A stretch of DNA of 64,000 nucleotides from Pyrinomonadaceae bacterium. GTDB lineage: Bacteria > Acidobacteriota > Blastocatellia > Pyrinomonadales > Pyrinomonadaceae. Shown here piece after piece: positions 1 to 9,601 of the stretch (within the stretch, counting starts at the first letter, position 1; the number at the start of each line of letters is the position of its first letter). A program made the translations under genes and the position numbers. Location of the stretch: positions 62,001-126,000 of the forward strand of contig JAJTWY010000006.1 of NCBI GenBank assembly GCA_021463165.1. Direction: 5' to 3'. The notes under the pieces were generated by a model that saw only the letters and a program-made list of their open reading frames with translations, was not told where the DNA came from and ran no database searches.

Positions 1-2
1 CC

Positions 3-773
3 GATAAGGACAACTATCAGGCTCACGCGAATCTCGCTGCTTCGTACCGCCAGCTTGAACGCTTTGCCGATGCGAATACGCACTATGCGATCGCGGAAAA
101 TGGGATCAAGACCGCTGATCTTTATAGCGAATGGGGCTACTGCCTGGGCAAGGTCGGCGAATGGGAAAAGGCGGCCGCCCGCCTGCAGGCCGCCAGGGAC
201 CTGAGCCCGACCGCAATAGACAATTCAAATGTGGGCTGGGCCTATTACAACGCGGCGCAGGCCCAAACCGTCGCAAAGGAACCTGAGAAAGCCAAGGCAA
301 GTTACGCCCTGGCAAAGGCGGCATTAGAGGTCGCGGTGCAGATCGATCCGCGGCTGGATGCGGCGTATCTGAACCTCGGCTCGACCCATAACGGCCTTGG
401 CGAATTTCAGCTTGCCGTGAACATTCTGAAGACGGTCCTTAGCTTCCGAAAGGACTGGGCAATTGCATCGAATCAACTCGGGCTCGGATACCGCGGACTT
501 GGCGATATGAAAAATGCGATCGCTACCTTCAAGCGTATCGTCGATCTTGATAAGAACAGCGTTACCGGTCTCTTCAATCTCGGGGCAACCTATCAGCTGA
601 GCGGCAACTCGAAAGAGGCCAAGAAGATCAACGACCAGTTGAGGAAGATCAACCCGGCGGCGGCATCCAGGCTTGACGACGTGATCTCCGGTAAGATCGT
701 GCTCGATGCAGCGACGCAGAAGATCAATCAGAAGATCCCGTCAATACCAAAGCTGCCAAGGTTTCCGTTCTAA
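3..773 (+). CDS. TPR-repeat protein, 5' end missing
   Basis: The reading frame is open from the left edge, so the start lies outside the window. About 256 residues are visible. They form successive tetratricopeptide repeats with the usual pattern (for example LNLGSTHNGLGEFQLAVNIL and LFNLGATYQLSGNSKEAKKI), a helical scaffold that binds other proteins. The C-terminus is a short Pro/Lys-rich tail ending in PKLPRFPF. The gene ends in TAA and is followed 20 bases later by a strong terminator, so it is the last gene of its transcript. The partner and cellular location cannot be told from this fragment. Confidence 0.8.
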   Translation, partial: DKDNYQAHANLAASYRQLERFADANTHYAIAENGIKTADLYSEWGYCLGKVGEWEKAAARLQAARDLSPTAIDNSNVGWAYYNAAQAQTVAKEPEKAKASYALAKAALEVAVQIDPRLDAAYLNLGSTHNGLGEFQLAVNILKTVLSFRKDWAIASNQLGLGYRGLGDMKNAIATFKRIVDLDKNSVTGLFNLGATYQLSGNSKEAKKINDQLRKINPAAASRLDDVISGKIVLDAATQKINQKIPSIPKLPRFPF

Positions 774-793
774 CGGCCACGCCAGGTAATTCG

Positions 794-824
794 AAGTGCG
801 GTTCGAGCGAGCCGCACTTTTTTT
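794..824 (+). terminator. Rho-independent terminator after the TPR gene
   Basis: A perfect 8-bp stem (AAGTGCGG / CCGCACTT) with a 10-base loop is followed by a run of seven T. It separates the TPR gene from carB. An upstream in-frame GTG (796) that would lengthen CarB lies inside this hairpin, which argues against its use as a start. Confidence 0.9.
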
Positions 825-825
825 G

Positions 826-831
826 TATAAT
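826..831 (+). promoter_or_regulatory. -10 element (TATAAT) of the carB promoter
   Basis: A perfect TATAAT directly follows the terminator T-run. No good -35 hexamer lies 16-18 bases upstream, because that space is inside the terminator stem-loop. Transcription would start near 838, only about 9 bases before the carB ATG at 847, giving an almost leaderless mRNA. Confidence 0.45.
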
Positions 832-846
832 TGCGAGTTTAAGCAA

Positions 847-3800
847 ATGCCAAGACGCGACGATATTCATAAGATATTGATCATTGGCTCCGGCCCTATC
901 GTTATCGGCCAAGCCTGTGAATTTGACTATTCCGGGACACAGGCTTGTCGGGCCCTGAAGCAGGAAGGATATGAGGTTGTCCTCGTGAATTCGAATCCGG
1001 CGACGATAATGACCGATCCGGAGATCGCGGACCGCACATATGTAGAACCTCTAACGCTCGAAACGCTCACCGCGATCATCGAAAAAGAACGTCCCGACGC
1101 CCTGTTGCCGACGGTTGGCGGCCAGACGGGCCTCAACCTTTCAGTGGATCTTTTTGAGAAGGGAATTCTGGATAAATTCGGCGTCAAACTGATCGGGGCG
1201 AATATAAATGCCATCAAGGTGGGCGAAGATCGCGAACTGTTCAAGGCGGCGATGGATGAGATCGGGATCCAGAGCCCTCGCGGAGGCTTTGCTCACACTT
1301 GGGAAGAGGCTCGAACAATAGTCGAAGAGATCGGATATCCGGCGATCATTCGCCCTGCCTTCACCCTGGGCGGTACGGGCGGCGGCACAGCGTTCAATCC
1401 CGACGAATTTGAAACGATCGCTAAAAGCGGCCTCGCGGCCTCGCCCGTATCACAGATCCTGATCGAAGAATCGATCCTCGGCTGGAAAGAATACGAGCTT
1501 GAGGTAATGCGAGACCTCAATGACAACGTCGTCATCATCTGTTCGATCGAGAATTTTGACCCGATGGGGGTTCATACCGGTGATTCAATAACGGTCGCCC
1601 CGGCGCAGACGCTTAGCGATGTCGAATATCAGCGGCTTCGCGATATGTCGAAAGCCTGTATTCGCAAAGTTGGGGTCGAAACAGGCGGGTCGAATATCCA
1701 GTTCGCGGTAAACCCGGCAAACGGCGACGTTCGCATTATTGAGATGAATCCCCGCGTGTCGCGGTCCTCGGCACTGGCTTCGAAAGCTACAGGTTTTCCG
1801 ATAGCGAAGATCGCCGCCAAACTTGCGGTCGGATATACGCTCGACGAGATTCCGAATGACATCACAAAGAAGACTCCGGCGTCGTTCGAACCGACCATTG
1901 ATTACGTCGTCACTAAAATACCGAAATGGGCTTTCGAGAAGTTTCCCGGAGCCGAGGACGTGCTCGGAACGCAGATGAAATCGGTCGGCGAAGTGATGGC
2001 GATCGGGCGGACATTTAAGGAGAGCCTGTTTAAGGGATTACGTTCGCTTGAAGCAGTTAAACCATTGCGTTTACTAGGTGTTCCCGATTCCGAACTGCAG
2101 CGAAAACTCGCCCGGTCAAATTCACAGCGGTTCTCTTACATCACTTACGCACTCCAGAACGGCTACTCGATCGAAGAGATCCATCGCTTAACAATGATCG
2201 ATCTGTGGTTCCTCGATCAACTGAAACAGGTGATGGAACTCCAGGCCGAGATCGACTCGAAGCCGCTTTCCGCCGTATCGGCCGATACGTTGCGGGCGGC
2301 CAAGGAATATGGCCTGTCTGACCGGCGTCTCTTCTTCCTCACCGGTGCTCCCGAGAATGAAGTTCGCGAACGCCGCAAAGCGTTTGGGATCGGTCCGGTC
2401 TATAAGCGTGTGGATACGTGCGGGGCTGAGTTCGAATCGTTCACACCTTATCTGTATTCAACCTATGAAGAAGAATGCGAAGCGGCTCCGACGGACCGGC
2501 GAAAGATAATGATCCTCGGCTCGGGGCCAAATCGGATAGGTCAGGGAATCGAGTTCGACTATTGCTGCTGCCATGCGTCATTCGCGCTTCGCGACGCCGG
2601 TTTCGAGACCATCATGGTCAATTGTAACCCTGAGACGGTGTCAACCGATTACGATACGTCAGACCGTCTCTATTTCGAACCGCTGACATTCGAAGACGTG
2701 ATGAACATCGTCGAGGTTGAACAACCGGAAGGCGTGATCGTCCAGTTTGGCGGACAAACGCCGCTGAATCTGGCGGGCCGACTGCACGAGGCGGGCGTAC
2801 CGATAATTGGTACGTCGCCCGACTCGATCGACCTCGCTGAAGACCGAAAACGATTCGGCACATTGCTCGACGAGCTGAATATTCCGTGCCCGGAAAATTC
2901 GAGTGTTACTTCAGCAGAAGCAGCGAAAGCTGTTGCGAATACAATAGGTTACCCGATCGTTGTACGGCCCAGCTTCGTACTCGGCGGACGTGCAATGGCG
3001 ATCGTTTACGACGAACAGTCGCTCGATGAATATATGCGGTCGGCCGTCGACGCCTCGCCCGAGAAGCCGATCCTGATCGACAAGTTCCTCGAAAGGGCTT
3101 CGGAGATCGACGTGGATGCTCTGGCCGACGAGGACACAGTTGTGATCGCAGGTATCCAGGGCCATATTGAGGAGGCCGGCATCCATTCTGGCGATTCGTC
3201 GAGCGTTCTTCCCGCCCAGAAGATCGCTCCGGAGCATCTCGAAACTATCCAGCATTACACACGTCTGTTAGCTAAAGGCTTGAGGGTCAAAGGGTTGATG
3301 AACATCCAGTTCGCGATCCAGGACGATCGCGTTTACGTGATCGAGGTCAATCCGAGAGCCTCGCGAACCGTACCGTTCGTTGCAAAGGCGACCGGGGTGC
3401 CGCTCGCAAAGATCGCGTCGCTCGTGATGGCGGGACACGCTCGGCTTTCGGATTTCGATCTGCCTGACGTTCTGCAGGTTCCGCAGGTTTTTGTTAAGTC
3501 TCCTGTGTTTCCATTTAAGAAGTTTGCGGGAGTCGACCCGATCCTTGGTCCCGAGATGCACTCGACGGGAGAGGTGATGGGCGTCGGCTCAACATTTGGT
3601 GAGGCGTACGGAAAGGCTATGGAGGGCGCCGGCCTGTCGCTGCCGCTTACGGGCAAAGCGTTTATTTCGGTCAACAACAGCGACAAGGGGCAGGCGGTGA
3701 TCCTCGCACGAAGGTTGAACAACCTGGGGTTCTCGCTGGTCGCTACCTACGGCACCGCGAATCGCCTTCGCGAGGTAGGGCTCGAATGCGAATCAGTCTT

Positions 3801-4080
3801 TAAGGTCAATGAAGGCCGCCCGAACATCGCAGATCTTATTAAACAAGGCGAGATCGCGCTGATCATCAATACGCCGCTCGGAAAAACGTCGTTCTATGAC
3901 GAACAGGCTATTCGCAAGGCCGCTCTGCAATTCAACGTGCCGTGTGTGACCACGATGACGGGAGCAGAGGCGTTGATCGAGGCGATTTCCACAAAGATGT
4001 CCCAAGAACGAATTGCCATAAGGAGTTTGCAGGAAATACACACAGGAGCAATCAAGACGGCACAGGTCTTGGTAGTCTGA
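847..4080 (+). CDS. carB: Carbamoyl-phosphate synthase large subunit
   Basis: Makes carbamoyl phosphate from bicarbonate, ammonia (delivered by CarA) and two ATP, for pyrimidine and arginine synthesis in the cytoplasm. The 1077-residue length matches the family (about 1070). The protein shows the internal duplication of the family: [19 protein letters not shown] near the N-terminus and [17 protein letters not shown] near residue 555 open the two halves, each with an ATP-grasp domain, followed by a C-terminal methylglyoxal-synthase-like allosteric domain. The ATG at 847 is preferred over GTG 796, which lies in a terminator stem. carA is not in the window, so the subunits are encoded apart. No Shine-Dalgarno sequence is visible. 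Confidence 0.97.
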   Translation: MPRRDDIHKILIIGSGPIVIGQACEFDYSGTQACRALKQEGYEVVLVNSNPATIMTDPEIADRTYVEPLTLETLTAIIEKERPDALLPTVGGQTGLNLSVDLFEKGILDKFGVKLIGANINAIKVGEDRELFKAAMDEIGIQSPRGGFAHTWEEARTIVEEIGYPAIIRPAFTLGGTGGGTAFNPDEFETIAKSGLAASPVSQILIEESILGWKEYELEVMRDLNDNVVIICSIENFDPMGVHTGDSITVAPAQTLSDVEYQRLRDMSKACIRKVGVETGGSNIQFAVNPANGDVRIIEMNPRVSRSSALASKATGFPIAKIAAKLAVGYTLDEIPNDITKKTPASFEPTIDYVVTKIPKWAFEKFPGAEDVLGTQMKSVGEVMAIGRTFKESLFKGLRSLEAVKPLRLLGVPDSELQRKLARSNSQRFSYITYALQNGYSIEEIHRLTMIDLWFLDQLKQVMELQAEIDSKPLSAVSADTLRAAKEYGLSDRRLFFLTGAPENEVRERRKAFGIGPVYKRVDTCGAEFESFTPYLYSTYEEECEAAPTDRRKIMILGSGPNRIGQGIEFDYCCCHASFALRDAGFETIMVNCNPETVSTDYDTSDRLYFEPLTFEDVMNIVEVEQPEGVIVQFGGQTPLNLAGRLHEAGVPIIGTSPDSIDLAEDRKRFGTLLDELNIPCPENSSVTSAEAAKAVANTIGYPIVVRPSFVLGGRAMAIVYDEQSLDEYMRSAVDASPEKPILIDKFLERASEIDVDALADEDTVVIAGIQGHIEEAGIHSGDSSSVLPAQKIAPEHLETIQHYTRLLAKGLRVKGLMNIQFAIQDDRVYVIEVNPRASRTVPFVAKATGVPLAKIASLVMAGHARLSDFDLPDVLQVPQVFVKSPVFPFKKFAGVDPILGPEMHSTGEVMGVGSTFGEAYGKAMEGAGLSLPLTGKAFISVNNSDKGQAVILARRLNNLGFSLVATYGTANRLREVGLECESVFKVNEGRPNIADLIKQGEIALIINTPLGKTSFYDEQAIRKAALQFNVPCVTTMTGAEALIEAISTKMSQERIAIRSLQEIHTGAIKTAQVLVV

Positions 4081-4136
4081 GACAACGACGTCCCGGTTTT
4101 TCGTGGCTGTTATCGATGATGCGCTATCGTCAATTC

Positions 4137-4165
4137 TTGACCGGTCTGCTACTTTCCACTAACGT
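4137..4165 (+). promoter_or_regulatory. Candidate sigma-70 promoter of cphB-cphA
   Basis: TTGACC (4137-4142) and TAACGT (4160-4165) are separated by 17 bases. It lies in the 126-base gap between carB and cphB, and no terminator is evident after carB, so readthrough from carB is also possible. Confidence 0.4.
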
Positions 4166-4206
4166 AGGTATAAGCTTTCTAAAGTCTAACAGTTACTGAA
4201 TTAATA

Positions 4207-5064
4207 ATGAGTGAATCGCACGACCGCGAGATCATCGGTGGGCATCTGCTTGTCATCGGCGGGGCCGAGGATAAGTATAACGAGCGTAGGATCTTAAAGA
4301 AATTCCTTGAGCTTGCGGGTGGCCCCGAACACGCGGTTATTCTCATCGTACCCGTCGCCTCGGATTATCCTGAATTTGCCGCGGACGTTTATACGCAGGC
4401 CTTCCGGAATCTGGGCGTGGCAAATCCGCGTGTCGTGCGTGCCACGTCGAGGCAGGATGTCGTAAACGCCGATGCAGAGAAGCTTCTGGAAGGCGTGACG
4501 GGGATCATTATGACCGGCGGCGACCAGATGAGGCTGGTCTCGATCCTGGGCGGTACGGAGTTGGCGGCAAGGATCCGCAAACTGGTAAGGGAAACAGATA
4601 TCGTGCTAGCCGGCACCAGCGCCGGAGCGGCGGCGATGAGCACGTCAATGATCGTTCGCGGCGAACCGAGCTCGCACCCGCACAAGAACGCTGTTAGGCT
4701 TTCGCCGGGACTCGGGTTCCTGAAGAACATCATCATTGACCAGCACTTTAGCGAACGCGGGCGGATCAGCCGCCTTATCACGGCGGTGTCGTTCAATCCT
4801 TACAATCTTGGGATCGGTATTGACGAAAATACGGCGATAATCCTGGACGGTAAAGGAGTACTTGAGGTTTTTGGCCAGGGCACTTCCACGATCGTTGACG
4901 GATCACGGATCAGCTTCAATGAGATCGCGGAAGTTGCTGATCATGAGGCATTTAGCGTCTGCGGAGTGCAGTTTCACGTATTACGTGATGGACTGGTTTA
5001 CAACTATCTCGAGCGACATCCGATACAGCCGGCAAATGAGTTTCTCCTGCCGGACTTGGGGTAG
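4207..5064 (+). CDS. cphB: Cyanophycinase (peptidase family S51)
   Basis: Hydrolyses the storage polymer cyanophycin (poly-aspartate backbone with arginine side chains) to beta-Asp-Arg dipeptides. The 285-residue protein has the family N-terminus GGHLLVIGGAEDK, the MTGGDQ motif and the nucleophile elbow GTSAGA with Ser138. No signal peptide is present, so the enzyme should be cytoplasmic. It sits 49 bases upstream of cyanophycin synthetase on the same strand, the common bacterial arrangement, so synthesis and breakdown are probably co-transcribed. The ATG at 4207 has no clear ribosome binding site. Confidence 0.95.
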   Translation: MSESHDREIIGGHLLVIGGAEDKYNERRILKKFLELAGGPEHAVILIVPVASDYPEFAADVYTQAFRNLGVANPRVVRATSRQDVVNADAEKLLEGVTGIIMTGGDQMRLVSILGGTELAARIRKLVRETDIVLAGTSAGAAAMSTSMIVRGEPSSHPHKNAVRLSPGLGFLKNIIIDQHFSERGRISRLITAVSFNPYNLGIGIDENTAIILDGKGVLEVFGQGTSTIVDGSRISFNEIAEVADHEAFSVCGVQFHVLRDGLVYNYLERHPIQPANEFLLPDLG

Positions 5065-5113
5065 AGGACGGCAGTTCGCTTGATAAGAGATCTGGAATTT
5101 GAAATTTGGAATT

Positions 5114-7750
5114 ATGGATATTCTCGAAATTCGCACACTTCGCGGCCCGAACTATTGGAGCGGTTATTGGAAGAAGCTCATTATCATCCGCCTGGACATC
5201 GGCAAGTACGAAAAGAAGCCTACCAATAAGATAAAGGGCTTTTACGAGCGGATGGTGGATGTGATGCCATCGTTGCAATCGCATGGCTGCAGCTACGGCG
5301 AACCGGGCGGATTTCTGAAAAGGGTCGAAGAAGGCACCTGGGCCGGGCACGCGATCGAGCATTTTGCCCTCGAACTGCAGACGCTTGCCGGAATGGATAC
5401 GGGATATGGCCGCACGCGCGAGACGACCGAAAAGGGGATCTACAATGTAGTTTTCAGCTATCTCGAGGAAGAGGTCGGCCGTTTCGCGGGGCGGGCCGCG
5501 GTCAAGCTCTGGCTCGATCTGGCCGAAGGTCGCGATGTTGGCGAGATAAAGACGGGGCTTGCCAGCGACATTCAGGAGATGCGCGAGATCCGGGAGGACG
5601 TTAGGTTTGGCCCCTCAACCGGGTCGCTCGTAGAAGAGGCGGAAAACCGTGATATCCCATTCATCCGATTGAATGACCAATCGCTAGTACAGCTCGGTTA
5701 TGGAGTCAACCAGAAGCGGATCCAGGCCACGACGACCGTCAACACGAACATGATCTCGGTTGACATTGCGGGCGACAAGTCTGCAACAAAAAAGTTGCTG
5801 GGCGATATGGGTGTTCCGGTGCCGAAGGGCTATCGGATCCGCGAGATCGAAGACCTCGAAGATATAATAGATCGAATCGGTTATCCTGTTGTAATTAAAC
5901 CACTTGACGGCAATCATGGAAAAGGTGCGACGGTCGGGATCAAGTCGCTCGAGGACGCGCGGGTCGCGTGGGAAAAAGCGAAGGAATACTCTCGTTGGGT
6001 CATTGTTGAGAAGCAGTTGATGGGCTCGGATTTCCGTGCTCTGGTTGTCAATAATCGGCTTATCGCGGTCGCCGAACGCGTCCCGGCTCACGTAAAAGGT
6101 GACGGAAAGAGTACGATCCAGCAGCTTATCGACAAGACGAACGAAGATCCGCGTCGCGGCTACGGGCATGAGAACGTTCTGACCCAGATATCTATCGATA
6201 ACCAGACGATGCGGTGTATCACGAAGGCCGGCTACACGCTTGAATCCAAATTGAAGAAAGGCGAGGTGCTTCACCTGAAGACCACCGCGAATATTTCCAC
6301 AGGCGGAACTGCCATCGACTGCACGGACGAGGTTCATCCGGAAAATGTCTTCTTGTTCGAGCGAATTGCGAAGATAATCGGGCTAGATGTTGCAGGCATT
6401 GATGTTATCGCACCGAATGTAACCGAGCCATTGCATGCGAACGGCGGTGGAATAATCGAAGTAAATGCAGCTCCCGGGTTTCGTATGCACCTCGCTCCGA
6501 GCGAAGGCATCGGGCGCAACGTGGCCGAACATGTCATCGATATGCTCTTCCCGCCGGGAACGCCGGCCAGGATCCCGATCTTTTCCGTTACCGGCACGAA
6601 CGGCAAAACAACGACCACACGGCTGATCGCTCACATACTGAAAAACAGTGGGCGAACGGTCGGCTTCACGACTACGGACGGAACCTATATCGGCAACCAG
6701 CAGATCGTTCAGGGCGATAACACCGGGCCGGTTTCGGCACAGCTTGTCCTGAAAGACCCGACCGTCGATGTTGCCGTGCTCGAGACCGCCCGCGGCGGCA
6801 TCATTCGGAGTGGATTGGGTTTTGATTACTGCGATATCGGTGTTGTTTTGAACATTGCCGCTGACCATCTCGGCCTGAAAGATGTGAATACGCTCGAGGA
6901 TCTTGCCCGCGTAAAATCGGTCGTCCCGCGCGCAGTTTCCAAGAAAGGCTTTGCGGTGCTAAATGCTGAGGATAAGCTGGTTTACGAGATGAAGGAGCTG
7001 AGCGACGGCCAGGTCGTATGCTTCTCGATGAACGAGAATCACCCAAACATCAAACGTAGAGCCGAACGCGGCCGAATATCGTGCGTTTACGAGAACGGAT
7101 TCATCACGATCCTCAAGGGAAAATGGAAGGTCCGCGTTGAGCGTGTGACGAACATTCCGATCACCTATGGCGGCAGGGCAGAATTCATGATCCAGAATGT
7201 GCTCGCGGCCACGCTAGCCTGCTTCGTCCACGGAGTTTCGCTCGAGGACCTTCGCGTAGGGTTGACAACATTCAACGCAGGAACCGCGCAAACACCGGGA
7301 AGGCTAAACTTCATCGAGATCGGTGATGTGACGGTTCTAATGGACTATGCCCACAACCCGGCCGGGCTGAGAGGCCTGGCAGATTTTATCTCGAAGCTGC
7401 CAAATAAATATCGCACCGTCGTTATCAATGGCACCGGCGACCGGCGCGACGAGGACATCATCGAGTTTGGCCAGATCGCGGGCGAGACCTTCGACCGGAT
7501 CGTCATTCGCCGCGGACACTATCTGCGAGGCCGGGATGAGCAGGAAACCTACGGATTGCTTAAAAAGGGGATCGCGAAAGCGAAAAAAGATCCTGCCGTG
7601 CGCGTAATACCCGAAAGCCGCGACGCTATCCATCATGCGATCAAATACGGCCGCAAGGGAGAGTTGGTCGTGACGCTTGCCGACCGCGTGCCGGAGGATA
7701 TTGGCCACGTGCAGGAATACCGTGACCAAAATGCGCAAGCCCGCGGATAA
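5114..7750 (+). CDS. cphA: Cyanophycin synthetase
   Basis: Adds aspartate to the backbone and arginine to the side chain of cyanophycin using ATP. At 878 residues it has the usual CphA1 length. Order seen: N-terminal cyanophycin-synthetase domain (about 1-160), ATP-grasp domain (about 220-480) with GNHGKGATVG, and Mur-ligase-like domain with the P-loop GTNGKTTTT at about 494 and downstream ARGGIIRSGLG and DYAHNPAGL. The ATG at 5114 is chosen over TTG at 5099 because it gives the standard family N-terminus MDILEIRTLRGPN. It forms one unit with cphB upstream; iaaA, on the other strand, can finish degradation of the product. Confidence 0.97.
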   Translation: MDILEIRTLRGPNYWSGYWKKLIIIRLDIGKYEKKPTNKIKGFYERMVDVMPSLQSHGCSYGEPGGFLKRVEEGTWAGHAIEHFALELQTLAGMDTGYGRTRETTEKGIYNVVFSYLEEEVGRFAGRAAVKLWLDLAEGRDVGEIKTGLASDIQEMREIREDVRFGPSTGSLVEEAENRDIPFIRLNDQSLVQLGYGVNQKRIQATTTVNTNMISVDIAGDKSATKKLLGDMGVPVPKGYRIREIEDLEDIIDRIGYPVVIKPLDGNHGKGATVGIKSLEDARVAWEKAKEYSRWVIVEKQLMGSDFRALVVNNRLIAVAERVPAHVKGDGKSTIQQLIDKTNEDPRRGYGHENVLTQISIDNQTMRCITKAGYTLESKLKKGEVLHLKTTANISTGGTAIDCTDEVHPENVFLFERIAKIIGLDVAGIDVIAPNVTEPLHANGGGIIEVNAAPGFRMHLAPSEGIGRNVAEHVIDMLFPPGTPARIPIFSVTGTNGKTTTTRLIAHILKNSGRTVGFTTTDGTYIGNQQIVQGDNTGPVSAQLVLKDPTVDVAVLETARGGIIRSGLGFDYCDIGVVLNIAADHLGLKDVNTLEDLARVKSVVPRAVSKKGFAVLNAEDKLVYEMKELSDGQVVCFSMNENHPNIKRRAERGRISCVYENGFITILKGKWKVRVERVTNIPITYGGRAEFMIQNVLAATLACFVHGVSLEDLRVGLTTFNAGTAQTPGRLNFIEIGDVTVLMDYAHNPAGLRGLADFISKLPNKYRTVVINGTGDRRDEDIIEFGQIAGETFDRIVIRRGHYLRGRDEQETYGLLKKGIAKAKKDPAVRVIPESRDAIHHAIKYGRKGELVVTLADRVPEDIGHVQEYRDQNAQARG

Positions 7751-7802
7751 GCAAGGGCAGATTCAACGCAGCGATAGTCGCCGCGTAACGAAAACGCATA
7801 GA

Positions 7803-7831
7803 TTGACGCTGCACGGAAACTCAAATATGAT
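7803..7831 (+). promoter_or_regulatory. Promoter of the toxin-antitoxin pair
   Basis: TTGACG (7803-7808) and TATGAT (7826-7831) are spaced by 17 bases, a close sigma-70 match. Transcription would begin near 7838, two bases before the antitoxin ATG at 7840, so the mRNA is predicted to be leaderless. Such pairs usually repress their own promoter, but no clear operator palindrome was seen. Confidence 0.65.
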
Positions 7832-7839
7832 TCACTTGT

Positions 7840-8037
7840 ATGAGCATCACCGAGATAGAAGCCGCCATAACGGAGTTGCCTGCCGCCGAAGTTGATAAGC
7901 TCATGACCTGGCTCGAGGAATATCACGCAACCATCTGGGACAAACAGATCGCGGATGATCTCGACGGTGGCAAACTCGATCACCTTTTACAGGCGGTCGC
8001 ACTAGAGATCGAGGCGGGACTGGCGAAGCCGCTTTGA
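7840..8037 (+). CDS. Putative antitoxin of a RelBE/ParDE-like pair
   Basis: A 65-residue, acidic, helical protein (ITELPAAEVDKLMTWLEEY) that ends in a four-base overlap (TTGA) with the next gene. Size, the coupled overlap and the RelE-like partner identify it as a probable antitoxin that binds and neutralises the toxin. The N-terminal segment resembles the short antitoxins that pair with RelE/ParE toxins; no ribbon-helix-helix motif is clear, so the DNA-binding family is left open. Confidence 0.65.
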   Translation: MSITEIEAAITELPAAEVDKLMTWLEEYHATIWDKQIADDLDGGKLDHLLQAVALEIEAGLAKPL

Positions 8038-8300
8038 GACACCTGGCTCTCCCGCGTTTTTGGGAACTCTATCATCGTCTTCCGTCGAATATTCGGCAGC
8101 TTGCTGACAGGAACTATCGTCTTCTTAAGTCCGATCCCGAGCATCCTTCGCTTCATTTCAAAAAGGTCGGAAAAAAGAAACAACTTTGGTCTGTCCGCGT
8201 CGGCATCGGCTATCGTGCCCTTGCCGTCGAAAAACCCGAAGGCATCGTCTGGTTCTGGATAGGCACTCACGCCGAGTATGACAAACTGCTTCGCGGTTAA
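8034..8300 (+). CDS. RelE/ParE-family toxin
   Basis: An 88-residue basic protein with the RelE/ParE-fold signature: FWELYHRLPSNIRQLADRNY, then FKKVGKKKQLWSVRVGIGYR and a final strand IVWFWIGTHAEYDKLL. Relatives either cut mRNA in the ribosome or inhibit gyrase; the sequence alone does not decide which. The start is a TTG at 8034 overlapping the antitoxin stop, implying translational coupling. The pair sits between the cyanophycin operon and the convergent isoaspartyl peptidase gene, beside decayed sequence, which fits acquisition by transfer. Confidence 0.75.
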   Translation: MRHLALPRFWELYHRLPSNIRQLADRNYRLLKSDPEHPSLHFKKVGKKKQLWSVRVGIGYRALAVEKPEGIVWFWIGTHAEYDKLLRG

Positions 8301-8302
8301 TT

Positions 8303-8596
8303 CTCTCCCGCATCGTTGAGGACATCGCCCAGCTCCGGGAATACCCGGGTCTGAACAAAAAAAAGATCGAGTCGATACTCACGGTCTCTTTCAGGCCCGC
8401 TACACCTTAATTCCGAGGACTAGCGACAATTTCCTTCCATTCGATAGAAATTGGGACGATATGATGATCGACAGGGCCTATATGATCAGTCCTGAAGGGG
8501 GGGCTTTGGGTCCAAAAAAGGGTGAACCCCTTCTTCGATGCCATTAAAGGACTCCCGGGTGAGCGATCTGATCGCCGTGGGTTCGGCCGGGGATAG
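8303..8596 (+). pseudogene. Decayed coding sequence, unidentified
   Basis: This roughly 300-base gap holds no intact gene, but protein-like stretches continue from frame to frame across homopolymers. Frame one reads RIVEDIAQLREYPGLNKKK up to an eight-A tract. A second frame continues as HGLFQARYTLIPRTSDNF and MMIDRAYMISPEGG up to a seven-G tract. A third continues as LWVQKRVNPFFDAIKGLPG to a stop at 8594-8596. This looks like one gene broken by two or more indels, or by homopolymer sequencing errors. The family was not recognised. It lies next to the toxin gene. Confidence 0.35.
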
Positions 8597-8602
8597 CGCG
8601 GG

Positions 8603-9577
8603 TTACATGTATATCGCTATGGTCTGATCACCGCCGGAGGTCTTGTACCCGCGGTACATGCCTTCCGAATTGAATTCCAGGCTAATATTGCCGGCCGAAT
8701 CCACGGCGATCAGTCCGCCTTCGCCTTTGATCTCAGATAGACGATCGACCGCTTCTGAGGCGGCTTCGCTCAGACTCAAGCCCTTATACTTCATTCTTGC
8801 AGCTAGGTCATAGGCGGAGACACCTAGCATGAAGTATTCGCCATGGCCTGTGCATGAAACAGCGACGGATTCATCGGCGTAGGTGCCGGCGCCGATCAGA
8901 GGCGTGTCGCCGACACGGCCGAATTTCTTGTTGGTCATCCCTCCGGTTGAGGTGGCTGCGGCGAGCCGACCGCGGGAGTCGCAAGCAACCGCTCCAACTG
9001 TTCCGAGCGGTTTAGCGAAGGTATCACTACGCTCGGCCAAAGCGGTGCCCACTATTCCTTCCTCAGGGGTCGCGCTTGCGTGGTCGAGTTGAATTCGGCC
9101 TTCGGCGATCGCGTCTTGCAGCTGCAGCCAGCGATGTTCGGTAAAGAAGTATTCGTCAGGTTCGGTCGGGATGCCCATCTGCTCGGCAAAGTGTTGAGCG
9201 CCTTCGCCGGCGAGTAGCACGTGCTCGGTCCTTTCCATCACAAGGCGGGCGAGCCGTATCGGGTTTCGGATATTCCTTACAAAGGCGACTGCCCCGGCCT
9301 TCAATGTCGAGCCGTCCATGATCGACGCATCCATTTCCTGCTTGCCTTCGTGTGTGAAGACCGAGCCGCGGCCGGCGTTGAATAGCGGAAAATCCTCTAG
9401 TGAGCAAACGGCGGCTTCGACCGCGTCGAGGGCCGAGCCGCCTCTCTCGAGGATCAGCCAACCGGCTTTCAAGCCCGCATCGAGCCCGCCGCGGTATTCA
9501 CGTTCCAGATCGGGCGTCATCTGGGAACGCAGTATCGTTCCAGCCCCTCCATGGATGGCGATCGCGGCTTTTGGCAT
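8603..9577 (-). CDS. iaaA: Isoaspartyl peptidase / L-asparaginase (Ntn hydrolase)
   Basis: Cleaves beta-aspartyl dipeptides, including the beta-Asp-Arg released by cyanophycinase, to free amino acids. The 324-residue precursor starts with the family sequence AIHGGAGTI and carries the autocleavage site before Thr193 (LGTVGAVACD), which becomes the N-terminal nucleophile of the small subunit; STGGMTNKKFGRVGD follows as expected. There is no signal peptide, so it is predicted to be cytoplasmic and able to meet the CphB product. It is convergent to the cphBA operon and lies 24 bases downstream of the CbiX-like gene on the same strand. Confidence 0.93.
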   Translation of the reverse strand: MPKAAIAIHGGAGTILRSQMTPDLEREYRGGLDAGLKAGWLILERGGSALDAVEAAVCSLEDFPLFNAGRGSVFTHEGKQEMDASIMDGSTLKAGAVAFVRNIRNPIRLARLVMERTEHVLLAGEGAQHFAEQMGIPTEPDEYFFTEHRWLQLQDAIAEGRIQLDHASATPEEGIVGTALAERSDTFAKPLGTVGAVACDSRGRLAAATSTGGMTNKKFGRVGDTPLIGAGTYADESVAVSCTGHGEYFMLGVSAYDLAARMKYKGLSLSEAASEAVDRLSEIKGEGGLIAVDSAGNISLEFNSEGMYRGYKTSGGDQTIAIYM

Positions 9578-9601
9578 AGGTCAATGTTACCGCACGAACC
9601 T

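Noticed and set aside
796..846. Upstream GTG start adding 17 residues to CarB
   Set aside because: The codon lies in the stem of a rho-independent terminator and the added residues are not part of the family N-terminus.
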